64,000 bases of DNA from Hymenobacter gummosus (GCF_003970915.1 NZ_RXOF01000024.1:1-64000); one strand, 5' to 3'; shown: positions 14,751-23,962, counted from the first letter of the stretch. The notes: generated by a model from the sequence alone, not told the origin. Numbers and translations are program-made.

Positions 14751-17508
14751 GGGAATTGCTGACGGGGTTCGGCAGGCTTTGGCGGAGCTGCTGCAGCGAG
14801 TCGGCGTTGCTGCGAAACAGGTTTTTGTTGGCCGGTTCCGCCTTCAACGCGTTCAGGGCCGGACCTGCGCCCAGGATGCGCGCCAGCGTGGCCCGCACGG
14901 TTGGCTCGTCGTCGTCGAAGTCGCCGTGGTGGCGGCTGGCCGACTGGCGTTCGGGCTTGAAGTCGGGGGCGGTGCTGCTGCGGATTTCGGGGGCCAGCAC
15001 CAGCTCCACGTCGCCCTTCTTGACCATAGCGGCCACGTCCGCGTCGGCAAAATCCCCGGTCAGGAACTTGGCCATGCCCAGCAGCGGCGTGCCGCGGTCG
15101 TGCGGGAAGGGCCGGCGCACGGTGGCTTCCTCGAAGGCATTCGACACGAGGTACAGCAGCGACTTGTGGTAGATGTTGGCGCAGTGGTCGTCCTGCTCCA
15201 CCGCGTCGTGCAGGGCAAAAACCGCCGTGCGCCCGATGCTACCGTTCTGAATGGCCGGAGCGTAGGTTTCCAGGAACAGCTCGGTGGTAACGGCCGGGGC
15301 CCAGAGCGTGCAGCTGGCCACCTGGCGCCCGTAGCCCTGCTGCCCCTTCAGCGGCCCGGAGCCGATGCGCCCGGCGGTGGTGAGCAGCTGCAGGAAGGGT
15401 CCGAGCACGATGGAGCCCGCGCTGTGGCCCACCACGTGCAGCTCCACCTCGGGGCCAAGCTCCTGCAGCAGCTCCAGCACCAGGGGCAGGGCGCCCTGCG
15501 GGCCTTCGGTGGCGAGGCGGGCGTTTTCCTTCATTTCCTGCCAGAGCATGCGCCCGCCCGCGTGCCGGGCCACCGGCTCCAGGAAGTCGTCGAGGCGGTC
15601 GAGCACAAAGTCCAGGGCCCCGTCGAGGAAGCCCTCGGGGCGGCGGCGGCGCTGCGCGTCCTGCAGCACGTTGGTGATGGTGGTCCAGAAGTCGGTTTTC
15701 CAGATCAGCGCCAGCGGGTACACCTCGTGCTTGAGCAGCTCGGCCCGGTACTCGGCCACGCGCTGCAGGGCATCGTTTTCGGCCACCAGCCCGCCGTGGG
15801 CGTAAATCAGCAGCCGCTTGCGCTGCCAGCCCTGGGTGATGCGCGGAAACTCCTCCAGCAGCAGGTGGCGCACCTCTTCCTCGTCGTTGCCGAAGGTGCC
15901 GGTGCGGCGCAGGCCCCCGTCGTTGCCCAGGCTGATAACGTGGGGGCGCAAATCGGGGAAGCTGTAGGAATTGGCCTTCACGGCGCCGTTCCAGCGGGCG
16001 GCGGCCACGGCCTGGGCCGTGCGCAGCTGCACCGGTACGCCCAGGCGCACCACCCACACGTCGGTGCCGTTGGCCAGCCAGTCGTCGTAGCTCAGGTGGG
16101 CGAAGCCCTGCCGGCCCCAGGTGTCGCCCCAGGAGTTCTGCAGCCAGAAGCCCTCTTCGTCGTAGCCCACGATGGCGAAGGCGTGGCCGCCCAGCCGGGT
16201 GTCGCCCAGCTCGATGCGGCCGTCGGCCCCCACCCGCTGCCAGCCCTCGTGCACGATGCCGGTGGCGTACAGAATGCCCACTTCGGCCAGGGCGTTGTGC
16301 ATGCTCACCAGGTCCTTGTGGTTGACGCGGAAGTACGCCCCCAGCGGGCAGCGGCCGGCCGCCTGGGCCAGCTCCCCGGTGAGCCGGTGCCCGTTGGGGC
16401 CCAGGCTGGGCCAGGCCTGCTCGGTGCACACGCCGTGCTTGTGCCATCCCTTGATGGCCCCGCGGGCACTGGAGCCCTCGTAGTCCTCGCCCTCCCACTC
16501 GTCGTAGCGGCGGGCCATTTCGTAGAGCATGCGCGCCGACACGGGCTGGCAGGGCCGGGCGCGCTGCCCGAGCAGGTAGTTGGCTACCGTGGCCAGCGCA
16601 AAGCCGGTGCAGGCGCCCTCGCGGCCCTGGTCGAGCACGGGCACGCCGCACTGCTGGGCCAGGTGCTGATACTCCTCGAGCGAGCGGGTAGCCGGCACTT
16701 CGCGCAGGGTGGGCACAAACAGGGCGTCGCGGAAGTCCAGGCTGTCGGGGCGGGCGTTGAGCACGTAGCTGGGGCCGGTGGCTTTGCCCTTGCCCGCTAG
16801 ACTGATAACCCGGTTGGCCCGCACCGTGTCGCTGCTGGTGCCCTCCGCGTCGAGGGCGAAGAGCTGGTCGGTGGGCGCGGCCGCGCGGGTCATGGCGGGC
16901 GTCACGGCGGCCGTAGCGTCGGCGGCCAGGGCCAGGGCGGGCCCGGTGCCGGCGCGGCCGTCGGCCAGCGCCGGGGGCAGGGCGGCCGGCAGCTTGGCCA
17001 GCTCGGCTTTCACCAGCTTCAGAAAGCCGCCGATGGTGCCTTTCGCGTCGAGCAGCAGGTGGGGGCACTGCTTGCCCGACCAGTGCTTGTGGGGCACCAC
17101 GCGCTCCAGCGGCAGGCCGAAGCGCTGCAGCAGCGCGGCCGCCAGCAGGGCCGCGCGCTGGTTGGCCGCCGCCTGGTCGATGCCCGCGTTTTCGCAGATT
17201 TCGATGCCGAGGCTGCGGGCGTTGCCCAGGCTGCTGCCCGCGTGCATGCCCTGCTCGGTCAGCGGCAGGTGCTGCACGCAGCGCTTGTCGTCCACCGAGA
17301 AGTGCCACGACACGCGCCGCTTCACCGCGTCGGCCCCCTTCACGTAGCGGGCGTGCATGAGCGCGTCGGCCCCGCGGTCGGCGTTGGAGGTGTTGTGAAT
17401 GGTAATGTGGGTGAGCGTGAGGGCGCGGCCGGAGCGGTTGCCGGCCCCGGGGCTGATGAAGTCCGTTTTCAGGTTCAGCCGCTCGGGCAGGGTAGGAGTA
17501 GGAGGCAT
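14746..17508 (-). CDS. Three-domain protein: Amidase_2 + C1A papain-like peptidase + alpha/beta hydrolase
   Basis: This 920-residue protein carries three hydrolase modules and no signal peptide. Residues about 25-165 match N-acetylmuramoyl-L-alanine amidase type 2, with zinc-ligand candidates His38 ('ITIHNT'), His140 and Cys148 ('VPHKHWSGKQCPH'). Residues about 285-490 match papain-like C1A peptidases, with Cys300 ('DQGREGACTGFA'), His442 ('GGHAFAIVGYD') and Asn458 ('LQNSWGDTWG'). Residues about 560-800 resemble an alpha/beta hydrolase, with the oxyanion motif 'IYAHGGL' and Ser696 in 'VVGHSAGS'. All expected catalytic residues are present, so none of the modules looks degenerate. A linker rich in Ala and Pro (175-215) separates amidase and peptidase. 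The target is unknown; peptidoglycan cleavage plus proteolysis suggests cell-wall or defence-related activity. It is a monocistronic gene whose end lies in a repeat arm. Confidence 0.88.
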   Translation of the reverse strand: MPPTPTLPERLNLKTDFISPGAGNRSGRALTLTHITIHNTSNADRGADALMHARYVKGADAVKRRVSWHFSVDDKRCVQHLPLTEQGMHAGSSLGNARSLGIEICENAGIDQAAANQRAALLAAALLQRFGLPLERVVPHKHWSGKQCPHLLLDAKGTIGGFLKLVKAELAKLPAALPPALADGRAGTGPALALAADATAAVTPAMTRAAAPTDQLFALDAEGTSSDTVRANRVISLAGKGKATGPSYVLNARPDSLDFRDALFVPTLREVPATRSLEEYQHLAQQCGVPVLDQGREGACTGFALATVANYLLGQRARPCQPVSARMLYEMARRYDEWEGEDYEGSSARGAIKGWHKHGVCTEQAWPSLGPNGHRLTGELAQAAGRCPLGAYFRVNHKDLVSMHNALAEVGILYATGIVHEGWQRVGADGRIELGDTRLGGHAFAIVGYDEEGFWLQNSWGDTWGRQGFAHLSYDDWLANGTDVWVVRLGVPVQLRTAQAVAAARWNGAVKANSYSFPDLRPHVISLGNDGGLRRTGTFGNDEEEVRHLLLEEFPRITQGWQRKRLLIYAHGGLVAENDALQRVAEYRAELLKHEVYPLALIWKTDFWTTITNVLQDAQRRRRPEGFLDGALDFVLDRLDDFLEPVARHAGGRMLWQEMKENARLATEGPQGALPLVLELLQELGPEVELHVVGHSAGSIVLGPFLQLLTTAGRIGSGPLKGQQGYGRQVASCTLWAPAVTTELFLETYAPAIQNGSIGRTAVFALHDAVEQDDHCANIYHKSLLYLVSNAFEEATVRRPFPHDRGTPLLGMAKFLTGDFADADVAAMVKKGDVELVLAPEIRSSTAPDFKPERQSASRHHGDFDDDEPTVRATLARILGAGPALNALKAEPANKNLFRSNADSLQQLRQSLPNPVSNSR

Positions 17509-17704
17509 GGGTTTTGGTATGATTTGGAGACGGGTGATACGGACATAGCCAACCCGGCCGGGAGCCTGCCGAAGCAGGCCCGGTGCTGATAAGCAGCCAG
17601 AAACGCCAGAAAAAGCAGCTACCCCGCAGCAGCGGGTTGGAGTGGTAATCTTATACTTTTTCGCCGGAAGGCAATAATATAATTTGTCCTATTTTGGGAC
17701 GGGC

Positions 17705-18265
17705 CTAGCGGAAACTGCCCCACTGCCGGGGCAGGCCCAGGTCGCGGGCCAGGGGGGCAGCGGCGCTGCTCCAGAGGTGGGTCAGCAGCTCGTTCACGCC
17801 GTCGGCCAGCTCCAGGTGGTAGTCGGGGTCGAGCTTGTCGGCCAGGCGCAGGGTGGTGTCGGCGCGGCGGGCCAGGTGGCTGAGCAGGGGCTGGGTGGTG
17901 CCGCTGAGCCGGGCCACGGCGGCGGGCTGATGCCGGAACACGTTGTTGAGCAGGCGCACCGTCAGCTCCACTTCCCCGAACTGGTCGGCGGTAATCTTGC
18001 TGTGGTAGCCGATCTGGCTCTGCAGCTGGCGCAGAATGAGCAGCAAGTCGTTGGGTGTCTGGTGGTAGCCGCGCACCGGGTCGTCGATTCGCTCCCGCAG
18101 GCGGCTGCGGCGCTCCTCCAGGGCCTCGTCGCCCTCGAGCAGGCGGAACTGCAGCTGCTCGGTCAGCACCTTGTCCTGGCAGACGAGGCGCACCAGCAGC
18201 TGGTCTTTTTCCTTTTGGGGCAGGTTGAGCAGGGCTTTGCGGAGGGTGGGGGAGAGCGTGGGCAT
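17705..18265 (-). CDS. Conserved helical protein, hypothetical
   Basis: This 186-residue, mostly helical soluble protein is rich in Leu, Arg and Gln, for example 'LRKALLNLPQKEKDQLLVRLV' shortened here to its recognisable core 'LPQKEKDQLLVRLV'. A repeated leucine pattern continues through 'DLLLILRQLQSQIGYHSKI'. The start is the ATG at 18265, which begins directly before this helical block; an upstream ATG at 18304 is possible. No catalytic motif, membrane segment or cysteine cluster is visible. It was not recognised with certainty. It is transcribed away from the three-domain hydrolase. Confidence 0.65.
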   Translation of the reverse strand: MPTLSPTLRKALLNLPQKEKDQLLVRLVCQDKVLTEQLQFRLLEGDEALEERRSRLRERIDDPVRGYHQTPNDLLLILRQLQSQIGYHSKITADQFGEVELTVRLLNNVFRHQPAAVARLSGTTQPLLSHLARRADTTLRLADKLDPDYHLELADGVNELLTHLWSSAAAPLARDLGLPRQWGSFR

Positions 18266-18384
18266 GGCGCCGGAATAAGGCGAAAGGGAAGAATCAGCCT
18301 TCAATAACGCGAAAACCGGCTTTTTGGCTCCCCAAAGGCCATCTTATTGCGCCTTTCGGGTCATTTCGCTGACCCCGACCCGGT

Positions 18385-19224
18385 TTAGTCCCGCAGCCGG
18401 AAATACAGGTTGCGGGCCAGGCGCTTGGTGCGCAGGTACAGCCGCCAGGGCGGGTACACCACCACGCGCTTCAGCAAGGAGGGCCGCTCGTACACCGTCA
18501 TGGCCCCGATGCCGCCCATTATTGCTCTATGGCGCTGCGGCGGAATGTAGCCAACTGTGCGCACCTGCGGCAGCGGCACCGGCCCGGCCGTCAGCGGCAG
18601 GGCCAGCGCGCCCTGCACCGCGGCCGGGGTGAAAGACCGCTCCGCGCCGGGAAAACCGGGCAGCTCGGCCTTCACGCTCAGCACCTCGGCCCAGTACTCG
18701 GCCGGCACCGCCAGCTGCACCGTGCCATCGACTTCGGTCTGCGCCGTCAGCAGCGGGGCCCCGAGCCGCCACAGCTCCACCCGCGCCAAGCCCAGGCCGG
18801 CGTTGGTGGCCGCGTCGAGCACGCGCACCCGCAGCAGGCGCGGCGGCTGGTCGGGGGCCGTGGGCGGGGCCAGCTGGGTGGGGGCGGCCGACTGGGCCAG
18901 GGCCGCAGGGGGCGTCAGCAGCGGCAGCGCCAGGGCCGCCAGCAGCTGCCGCAGCGGGGCGGCGCCGGGCCAGGGCCGCCGCTGCGCCGCGGCCTCGGCC
19001 TGCTGCCGGCTGGCGGCCAGGGTATCGGCGGGGATGCGGCCGCACACGCTGCCGGCGGGGCGGCTGCGCACGATGGCGAGGATGTCGGCGGGGGCCAAAT
19101 CGGTGAAATCCAGCACTTCCTTCTGGCAGCTCTGGCAAAACCGGCCGCAGGCGGTGGGCGTCATGCGGGCCCAGGCTTCCTGGCAGGGTGCCTGAATGGT
19201 GAGGTAAACGGGTGAATCGGGCAT
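18385..19224 (-). CDS. Cys-motif N-terminal domain plus carboxypeptidase-regulatory-like protein
   Basis: This 279-residue protein has an N-terminal module frequent in Bacteroidota: 'PCQEAWARMTPTACGRFCQ' followed by 'SCQKEVLDFTDL' and 'AGSVCGRIPADTL', with Cys residues at roughly 14, 26, 32, 35 and 59 that could form a small metal or disulfide site. A hydrophobic segment (about 92-110, 'LLAALALPLLTPPAALAQ') follows as an internal membrane anchor. The C-terminal part resembles a carboxypeptidase regulatory (beta-sandwich) fold ('RLLRVRVLDAATNAGLGLA'). Membrane topology would put the Cys module inside and the beta-sandwich in the periplasm. The function is unknown. Confidence 0.7.
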   Translation of the reverse strand: MPDSPVYLTIQAPCQEAWARMTPTACGRFCQSCQKEVLDFTDLAPADILAIVRSRPAGSVCGRIPADTLAASRQQAEAAAQRRPWPGAAPLRQLLAALALPLLTPPAALAQSAAPTQLAPPTAPDQPPRLLRVRVLDAATNAGLGLARVELWRLGAPLLTAQTEVDGTVQLAVPAEYWAEVLSVKAELPGFPGAERSFTPAAVQGALALPLTAGPVPLPQVRTVGYIPPQRHRAIMGGIGAMTVYERPSLLKRVVVYPPWRLYLRTKRLARNLYFRLRD

Positions 19225-19290
19225 GGCAGCTTATGGAAACCACTTTGGGGCGGCATCAAGGGGGAGATGTTGCACTCCACCCGTTTCCAC

Positions 19291-20100
19291 ATGCTTCGCC
19301 CGGCTATTTTGCTGCTGCCCGCGCTGCTGAGCCTGCTGCCCCTCCGGCCAGCCGCCGCCCAAGCGCCGCCGCGCGCCTACTTCACCGCCGCCGGCCGCCG
19401 CACCGCGTCCCCCGATTCGGCCGCCTACTACACCCTGACGCAGCGGCAGGGCGCGGGCGGCACCGTGACTACCTACCGCCCCGATGGCCGCCGCCTGCAC
19501 CGGGAAACGTACAGCAACCTGGCCGCCAGCCGGCTGCACGGCCCGAGCACCAGCTGGACGGACGGCCGCCGCACCGCCCTGCTCAGCTACCAGCGCGGGC
19601 AGCTGCACGGCCTGGCCCAGAGCTGGTACCCCGACGGCCGCCGCCGCTGGCAGCTGCCCTACCAGCGCGGGCAGCGGCACGGCGCCTGGCGCGTCTGGAA
19701 CGCGGCGGGCCAGCTGATTCGGCTGGAAACTTACCGCCGGGGCCAGCTCATCGGGAGGCGCTGCTTTACCGCCGCGGGCCACGACACGGCCTATTTCGAG
19801 CCCAACCAGCCGGCCGGTTTTGAGGGCGGGGCAGAGGCCCTGCAGCGCTGGGTGAAGCAGGAGCTGAAATACCCGGCGCTGGCCTTGCGCAACCAGGTGG
19901 AGGGCCGGGTATTCGTGCGGTTCCGCATTGATGAGCAGGGCCGGGTGCAGGCCCCGCGGGTGCGCAAGGGCATCGGGGCGGGCTGCGACGAGGCGGCGCT
20001 GCGGGTGGTGGAGAAGATGCCGCGCTGGCGCCCGGCCTGGCGCGAAGGGCTGCCCGCGGCCTCGGAGTACGAGCTGCCGCTGGAGTTCTACCTCCAGTAG
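19291..20100 (+). CDS. MORN-like repeat protein with TonB C-terminal domain
   Basis: This 269-residue exported protein has a signal peptide ('MLRPAILLLPALLSLLPL'). At least three MORN-variant repeats follow between about residues 60 and 170, seen as 'RLHGPSTSWTDGRR', 'QLHGLAQSWYPDGRR' and 'QRHGAWRVWNAAGQL'. A TonB C-terminal domain lies from about 185 ('ALQRWVKQELKYPALAL', 'VRFRIDEQGRVQAPRV', 'GAGCDEAALRVVEKMPRW'). The repeat-plus-TonB fusion is known in Bacteroidota but functionally unexplained. An ATG eight codons upstream (19267) is less likely because it delays the hydrophobic core. It is divergently transcribed from the Cys-motif gene 66 bp away. Confidence 0.83.
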   Translation: MLRPAILLLPALLSLLPLRPAAAQAPPRAYFTAAGRRTASPDSAAYYTLTQRQGAGGTVTTYRPDGRRLHRETYSNLAASRLHGPSTSWTDGRRTALLSYQRGQLHGLAQSWYPDGRRRWQLPYQRGQRHGAWRVWNAAGQLIRLETYRRGQLIGRRCFTAAGHDTAYFEPNQPAGFEGGAEALQRWVKQELKYPALALRNQVEGRVFVRFRIDEQGRVQAPRVRKGIGAGCDEAALRVVEKMPRWRPAWREGLPAASEYELPLEFYLQ

Positions 20101-20281
20101 GCCTCCGGGCTGGCACGGACGCGCATCAGGGAGGGCGCGGAGGCGAAAAATGCCCGGCAGCGCGGATTGCGCCCGGGCCGGCCGCAAACGCAGTTTTGCA
20201 GCGTATTCCACCGCGGTTTGGGGCCGTGCGGGCGGGCCTCGGGGCCGGCTGCACGGCCTCTGCCGACAACCTCCAATCCGC

Positions 20282-20884
20282 ATGAAAAACCTCTCCTCCT
20301 CCTTGCTGCTGCTCGGCAGCGCCCTGCTGTCTTTCTCCGCCCAGGCCGGCCAGCCCGGCGGCCCCGCCCTCGGCCCCCAGCGCGCCCAGGCCAGCGGCAG
20401 CACCTTCAATGTGGGCGACAACGTGGTAAACCTGGGCGTGGGCCTGGGCAGCCGCTACAGCTACGCCGGCTCGGGCGTGTCGGTGTCGCCGGCCTTTAGC
20501 CTGGGCTACGAGCGGGGCCTGCGCGAACTGGGGCCCGGCACGCTGGGCGTGGGCGTGTACGCCGGCTACCAGGGCGCCAAGTCCGATTTCGGCGGCTACG
20601 GCAGCTACAAGTTCACCGACGTCATCGTGGGCGTGCGCGGGGCCTTTCACTACCCGCTGGTCGACAAGCTCGACACCTACGCCGGCCTGGGCCTGGGCAT
20701 CCGCCACGCCGGCGTGAAGTGGGAAGGCAGCAGCACCTTCGGCGGCATGGCCGCCAGCTCCACCGGCGTGTACTCGGGCCTGTTCCTGGGCGCGCGCTAC
20801 TACTTCACTGAAAGCATCGGTGCCTTCGCCGAGCTGGGCTACGACCAGAGCTACCTGAAAGTCGGCCTGGCGGCGAAGTTTTAG
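20282..20884 (+). CDS. Outer-membrane beta-barrel protein
   Basis: This 200-residue protein has a signal peptide ending 'LSFSAQAGQ' and then alternating hydrophobic strands typical of an eight-stranded barrel ('VVNLGVGLGSRYSY', 'GTLGVGVYAGYQGAK', 'YSGLFLGARYYFTESIG'). It terminates '...KVGLAAKF', with the C-terminal Phe favoured by BAM. It lacks a known enzymatic signature and is best called an OmpA/OmpX-like barrel. The start ATG is 181 bp after the preceding gene, and the stop lies directly at the left repeat arm of cruciform copy 3. Confidence 0.8.
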   Translation: MKNLSSSLLLLGSALLSFSAQAGQPGGPALGPQRAQASGSTFNVGDNVVNLGVGLGSRYSYAGSGVSVSPAFSLGYERGLRELGPGTLGVGVYAGYQGAKSDFGGYGSYKFTDVIVGVRGAFHYPLVDKLDTYAGLGLGIRHAGVKWEGSSTFGGMAASSTGVYSGLFLGARYYFTESIGAFAELGYDQSYLKVGLAAKF

Positions 20885-21191
20885 GGTGAGTGGATGAGCG
20901 GGTGATTAGGACGAGCGGATAAAAAGCACGTCATCCTGAGCAACGCGAAGGACCTTCCTCGTACCCCGCACCGCCGCCCATACCAACGCGCCGCCGCTAA
21001 CCGGCGTGAGAACAGTAAAAGCGCAGCTACCATCGGTGGCTGCGCTTTTACTGTTGGAAGTTGTTGACGTCAGAGCGTTGGCACTTTGTAGGCAGCGGCG
21101 GTGCGGGGTATGAGGAAGGTCCTTCGCGTTGCTCAGGATGACGGGCTTTATTATCCACTCAGTCACTCAGTCACTCCTCCACCGTCTCACT
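20885..21191. repeat. Cruciform element copy 3 with tandem-repeat arms
   Basis: The core spans 20926-21145; stem-specific bases CAACG on the left are matched by CGTTG on the right. The inner palindrome is AAGCGCAGCTACC / GGTGGCTGCGCTT. Outer arms are GGTGAGTGGATGAGCGGGTG (20885-20904) and, inverted, CCACTCAGTCACTCAGTCAC (21155-21174), continuing into the codons for the C-terminus of DctA. Confidence 0.85.
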
Positions 21192-22454
21192 CTCCGCGTG
21201 CACCACGCCGGCCAGGGCCAGGCGGTTTTTCACCTCGTCGAACTCATTCTCGCTCTTGGCTACCACCACCGTGGCCACGGCGTTGCCGATGATGTTGGTA
21301 ATGGCGCGGGCTTCCGACATAAACCTATCCACGCCCAGCAGCAGGGCCATGCCTTCGACGGGAATGACCTTGGTGGCCGCCAGCGTGGAGGCCAGCACCA
21401 CGAAGCCAGAGCCGGTGACGCCCGCCGCCCCCTTGCTGGTGAGCATCAGAATGCCGATGATGGTGAGCTGCTGCGAGAGGCTGAGCGGGATGCCGAAGGC
21501 CTGGGCCAGGAAAATTGAGGCCATCGAGAGGTAGATGGTGGTGCCGTCGAGGTTGAAGGAATAGCCCGTGGGGATGACCAGCCCGGCCACCGAGCGGGAG
21601 CAGCCAAAGGCCGTCAGCTTGTCGATCAGCCGGGGCAGGGCCGACTCGGACGACGAGGTGCCGAGCACAATCAACAACTCCTCCTTGATGAAGCCCAGCA
21701 GCTTGAGGATGCTGAACTTATAGTAACGGGCCACCGCGCCGAGCACGCCGAAGATGAACACGGCCATGGTGAGGTACACCGAAGCCATGAGCTTGGCCAG
21801 CGGCAGCAGCGTATCCAGCCCGTAGGTGCCGATGGTGTAGGCCATGCCCCCGAAGGCGCCCAGCGGGGCCAGCTTCATCACCATGGCCAGCATGCCGAAC
21901 AGCACGTGGCTCAGCCGGTCGAAGGTGCTGATGAGCGGGCGGCTCACCGTCTCGGGCAGGCGGGTGAGGGCCAGGCCGAAGAGCACCGCAATGAGCAGCA
22001 CCTGCAGCACGTCGCCCTGGGCGAAGGCGCCGACCAGGTTTTCGGGCACGATGTGGGTGAAAAAGCCCACCCAGTCCATGCCCGCGGCCTGCTCGGCGTA
22101 CTTCTGCGTTTCGGCCGCCTTGGCCGTGGCGGCCGAGGTATCCACGCCCGCGCCGGGCCGGAGGAGGTTGGCCGCCGCCACCCCGATAACCAGGGCCAGG
22201 GTGGTAATGATTTCAAAGTACAGCAGGGCCTTGCCGCCCACGCGCCCCACTTTCTTGAGGCTGCCGATGCTGCCAATGCCCAGCACCACCGTCAGGAAAA
22301 TGACGGGCGCAATGAGCATCTTGATGAGGCGGATAAACGTCTCGCCCACCGGCTTCATGGCCGCGCCCACTGCCGGAAACAGCGCCCCGAGCAGCACGCC
22401 CAGCAGAATGGCGGTGAGAACCTGAAACGTGAGGTTGCCGGCGAGTTTTTTCAT
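21171..22454 (-). CDS. dctA: Dicarboxylate/amino acid:cation symporter (DctA/GltP family)
   Basis: This 427-residue inner-membrane transporter of the DAACS family imports C4-dicarboxylates or glutamate/aspartate with protons or sodium. Family features include 'PVGETFIRLIKMLIAPVIF', the serine-rich hairpin loop 'LIVLGTSSSESALPRLI', and 'GYSFNLDGTTIYLSMASIF', which contains the substrate/cation-binding Asn/Asp region. About eight transmembrane helices plus two re-entrant loops fit the GltPh fold, and the length is standard. The C-terminus ('HAESETVEE') is encoded within the right arm of the neighbouring repeat. Substrate choice cannot be fixed by inspection. Confidence 0.92.
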   Translation of the reverse strand: MKKLAGNLTFQVLTAILLGVLLGALFPAVGAAMKPVGETFIRLIKMLIAPVIFLTVVLGIGSIGSLKKVGRVGGKALLYFEIITTLALVIGVAAANLLRPGAGVDTSAATAKAAETQKYAEQAAGMDWVGFFTHIVPENLVGAFAQGDVLQVLLIAVLFGLALTRLPETVSRPLISTFDRLSHVLFGMLAMVMKLAPLGAFGGMAYTIGTYGLDTLLPLAKLMASVYLTMAVFIFGVLGAVARYYKFSILKLLGFIKEELLIVLGTSSSESALPRLIDKLTAFGCSRSVAGLVIPTGYSFNLDGTTIYLSMASIFLAQAFGIPLSLSQQLTIIGILMLTSKGAAGVTGSGFVVLASTLAATKVIPVEGMALLLGVDRFMSEARAITNIIGNAVATVVVAKSENEFDEVKNRLALAGVVHAESETVEE

Positions 22455-22480
22455 AGGGCGGGTAAGTTACGGGGATATCA

Positions 22481-22716
22481 GAACGTCATCCTGAGCAAAG
22501 CGAAGGACCTTCCTCGCACCTTGCACCGCCGCTGCCTACGAAGTGCAGAAGCTTAGCCACGGGGGCCGACCAACTACAAAGCGCAGCTACCGACGCCCAA
22601 TCATCCGGGCCGTGGTGGCTGCGCTTGTCAGTTGGTGCTGATTAACGTCTGCACAGTGGCATCAGCGGCGGTGCAAGGTGCGAGGAAGGTCCTTCGCTTT
22701 GCTCAGGATGACGTCC
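22481..22716. repeat. Cruciform element copy 4
   Basis: The palindrome runs from GAACGTCATCCTGAGCAAAG to CTTTGCTCAGGATGACGTC, and the variable stem bases match across arms. The inner pair is AAGCGCAGCTACC / GGTGGCTGCGCTT. It lies between the start of dctA and the stop of the sorbosone-dehydrogenase-like gene, so it could end the latter transcript. Confidence 0.85.
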
Positions 22717-22726
22717 TACTACCATC

Positions 22727-23962
22727 TTACCCCTTCGCCTTCTTCACCGGCAGCGGGGCCTGCCGGGTGGCCGTGTAGCTGATGCGGTAGATGACCCCGT
22801 TGTCGTCGTCGGAGACGAGCAGGGAGCCGTCGGGGGCGGGCACCAGGGCGCAGGGGCGGCCAAACTCGGTTTTGTCGGCCGGGTTCAGCCAGCCGGTGGC
22901 GAAGTCCTCGAACCGCTCGGGCTGGCCCTGGGCGTTGAAGCGCACCCGCACGATTTTGTAGCCCGAGGGCTGGGCGCGGTTCCAGGAGCCGTGCATGGTC
23001 ACGAAGGCGTCCTGCTGGTACTCGGTCGGAAAGCTGGTGCCGCGCCCGAAGCTCAGGGCCAGCGGGGCCGAGTGGGCCTCGTAGAGCAGGCTGGGCCGCA
23101 CGCACTTGGCGTCGAACTGCTCGTAGGAGTCGCCGCTCTTGGGCTTGTTGGCGGGGTAGGGCTTGCCGTCGGCAATGATGCTGGGCCAGCCGTAGTGGGC
23201 GCCTTGCCGGAGTTGGTTCAGCTCCTCGCGCTGGTCCTCGTCGCCGAGCCAGTCGATGCCGTGGTCCATGCCGAAGAGCTGCCCGGTGGTGGGGTGCCAG
23301 TCGAAGCCGATGGTGTTGCGCAGGCCGCGGGCGTACACCGTGCGGCCCGAGCCGTCGGTCTTGATTTGCAGCAGGGTGGCGTTTTCGGGGTTGTCCTCGT
23401 CGCAGGCGTTGCAGGTGCTGCCCACCGAGAGGTACAGCTGCCCGTCGGGCCCGAAGCGCAGGGTGCGGTTGGCGTGCTGGCCGGCGTCGGGCAGGTCCTT
23501 ATACAGCGTTTTCGGTTCGCCCAGCGTGCCGTCGGCCTTCACGTCGGCCACGTACAGCTCGCGCACGGCGGCCACGTACAGCTTGCCGTCTTTCAGGGCC
23601 AGGCCGTGCGCGTGCGGCTTCTGCAGCACCTGCCGCTGCACTTCAGCCTTGCCGTCGTGGTCGGCGTCGCGCAGCAGCGTCACCGTCCCTTTCACCCGGT
23701 TCGACACGTACACGTCGCCGTTCGGGGCTACGGCCAGCATGCGCGGCATGTCGAGGCCCTCGGCGTAGGGGCGGATGCTGAAGCCGGCGGGCACCTTCAG
23801 CGTAGCCAGGCGCTCGGGCGTGGCGGGCAGCTTTTTGGGCAGGTAGATGTTGCCCGTCATCTTAAAAGGGGTAGCCTCGGGCGGCACGTTCTGAGCCACG
23901 GCGGGCAGGGCCAGCAGCAGGGTGGCGGCGAGGAGGAGCGGGGCGGCGGTTGGTTGCGGCAT
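22727..23962 (-). CDS. PQQ-dependent sugar dehydrogenase / sorbosone dehydrogenase-like protein
   Basis: This 411-residue exported six-bladed beta-propeller belongs to the soluble glucose/sorbosone dehydrogenase family. A signal peptide precedes 'PEATPFKMTGNIYLPK'. Typical blade and active-site motifs are 'GFSIRPYAEGLDMPRMLAVA', 'GDVYVSNR', 'HAHGLALKDGKLYVA', 'GQHANRTLRFGPDGQLYLSV', 'CNACDEDNPENATLLQ', 'YARGLRNTIGFDWHP' and 'GMDHGIDWLGDE'. The family oxidises sugars using PQQ, and the conserved His/Arg/Asp residues are present, but binding of PQQ is inferred. No PQQ biosynthesis genes are in the window. It is a single-gene unit. Confidence 0.87.
   Translation of the reverse strand: MPQPTAAPLLLAATLLLALPAVAQNVPPEATPFKMTGNIYLPKKLPATPERLATLKVPAGFSIRPYAEGLDMPRMLAVAPNGDVYVSNRVKGTVTLLRDADHDGKAEVQRQVLQKPHAHGLALKDGKLYVAAVRELYVADVKADGTLGEPKTLYKDLPDAGQHANRTLRFGPDGQLYLSVGSTCNACDEDNPENATLLQIKTDGSGRTVYARGLRNTIGFDWHPTTGQLFGMDHGIDWLGDEDQREELNQLRQGAHYGWPSIIADGKPYPANKPKSGDSYEQFDAKCVRPSLLYEAHSAPLALSFGRGTSFPTEYQQDAFVTMHGSWNRAQPSGYKIVRVRFNAQGQPERFEDFATGWLNPADKTEFGRPCALVPAPDGSLLVSDDDNGVIYRISYTATRQAPLPVKKAKG

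Noticed and set aside
14596-16800. A 734-codon forward frame opposite the three-domain hydrolase
   Set aside because: Composition-driven antisense frame; the reverse strand carries three intact enzyme modules.
20906-21166. An 86-codon reverse frame, apparently a small gene
   Set aside because: It is the translation of cruciform copy 3; the same peptide-like stretch ('ILSNAKDLP') appears wherever the element is read, so it reflects the repeat, not a gene.
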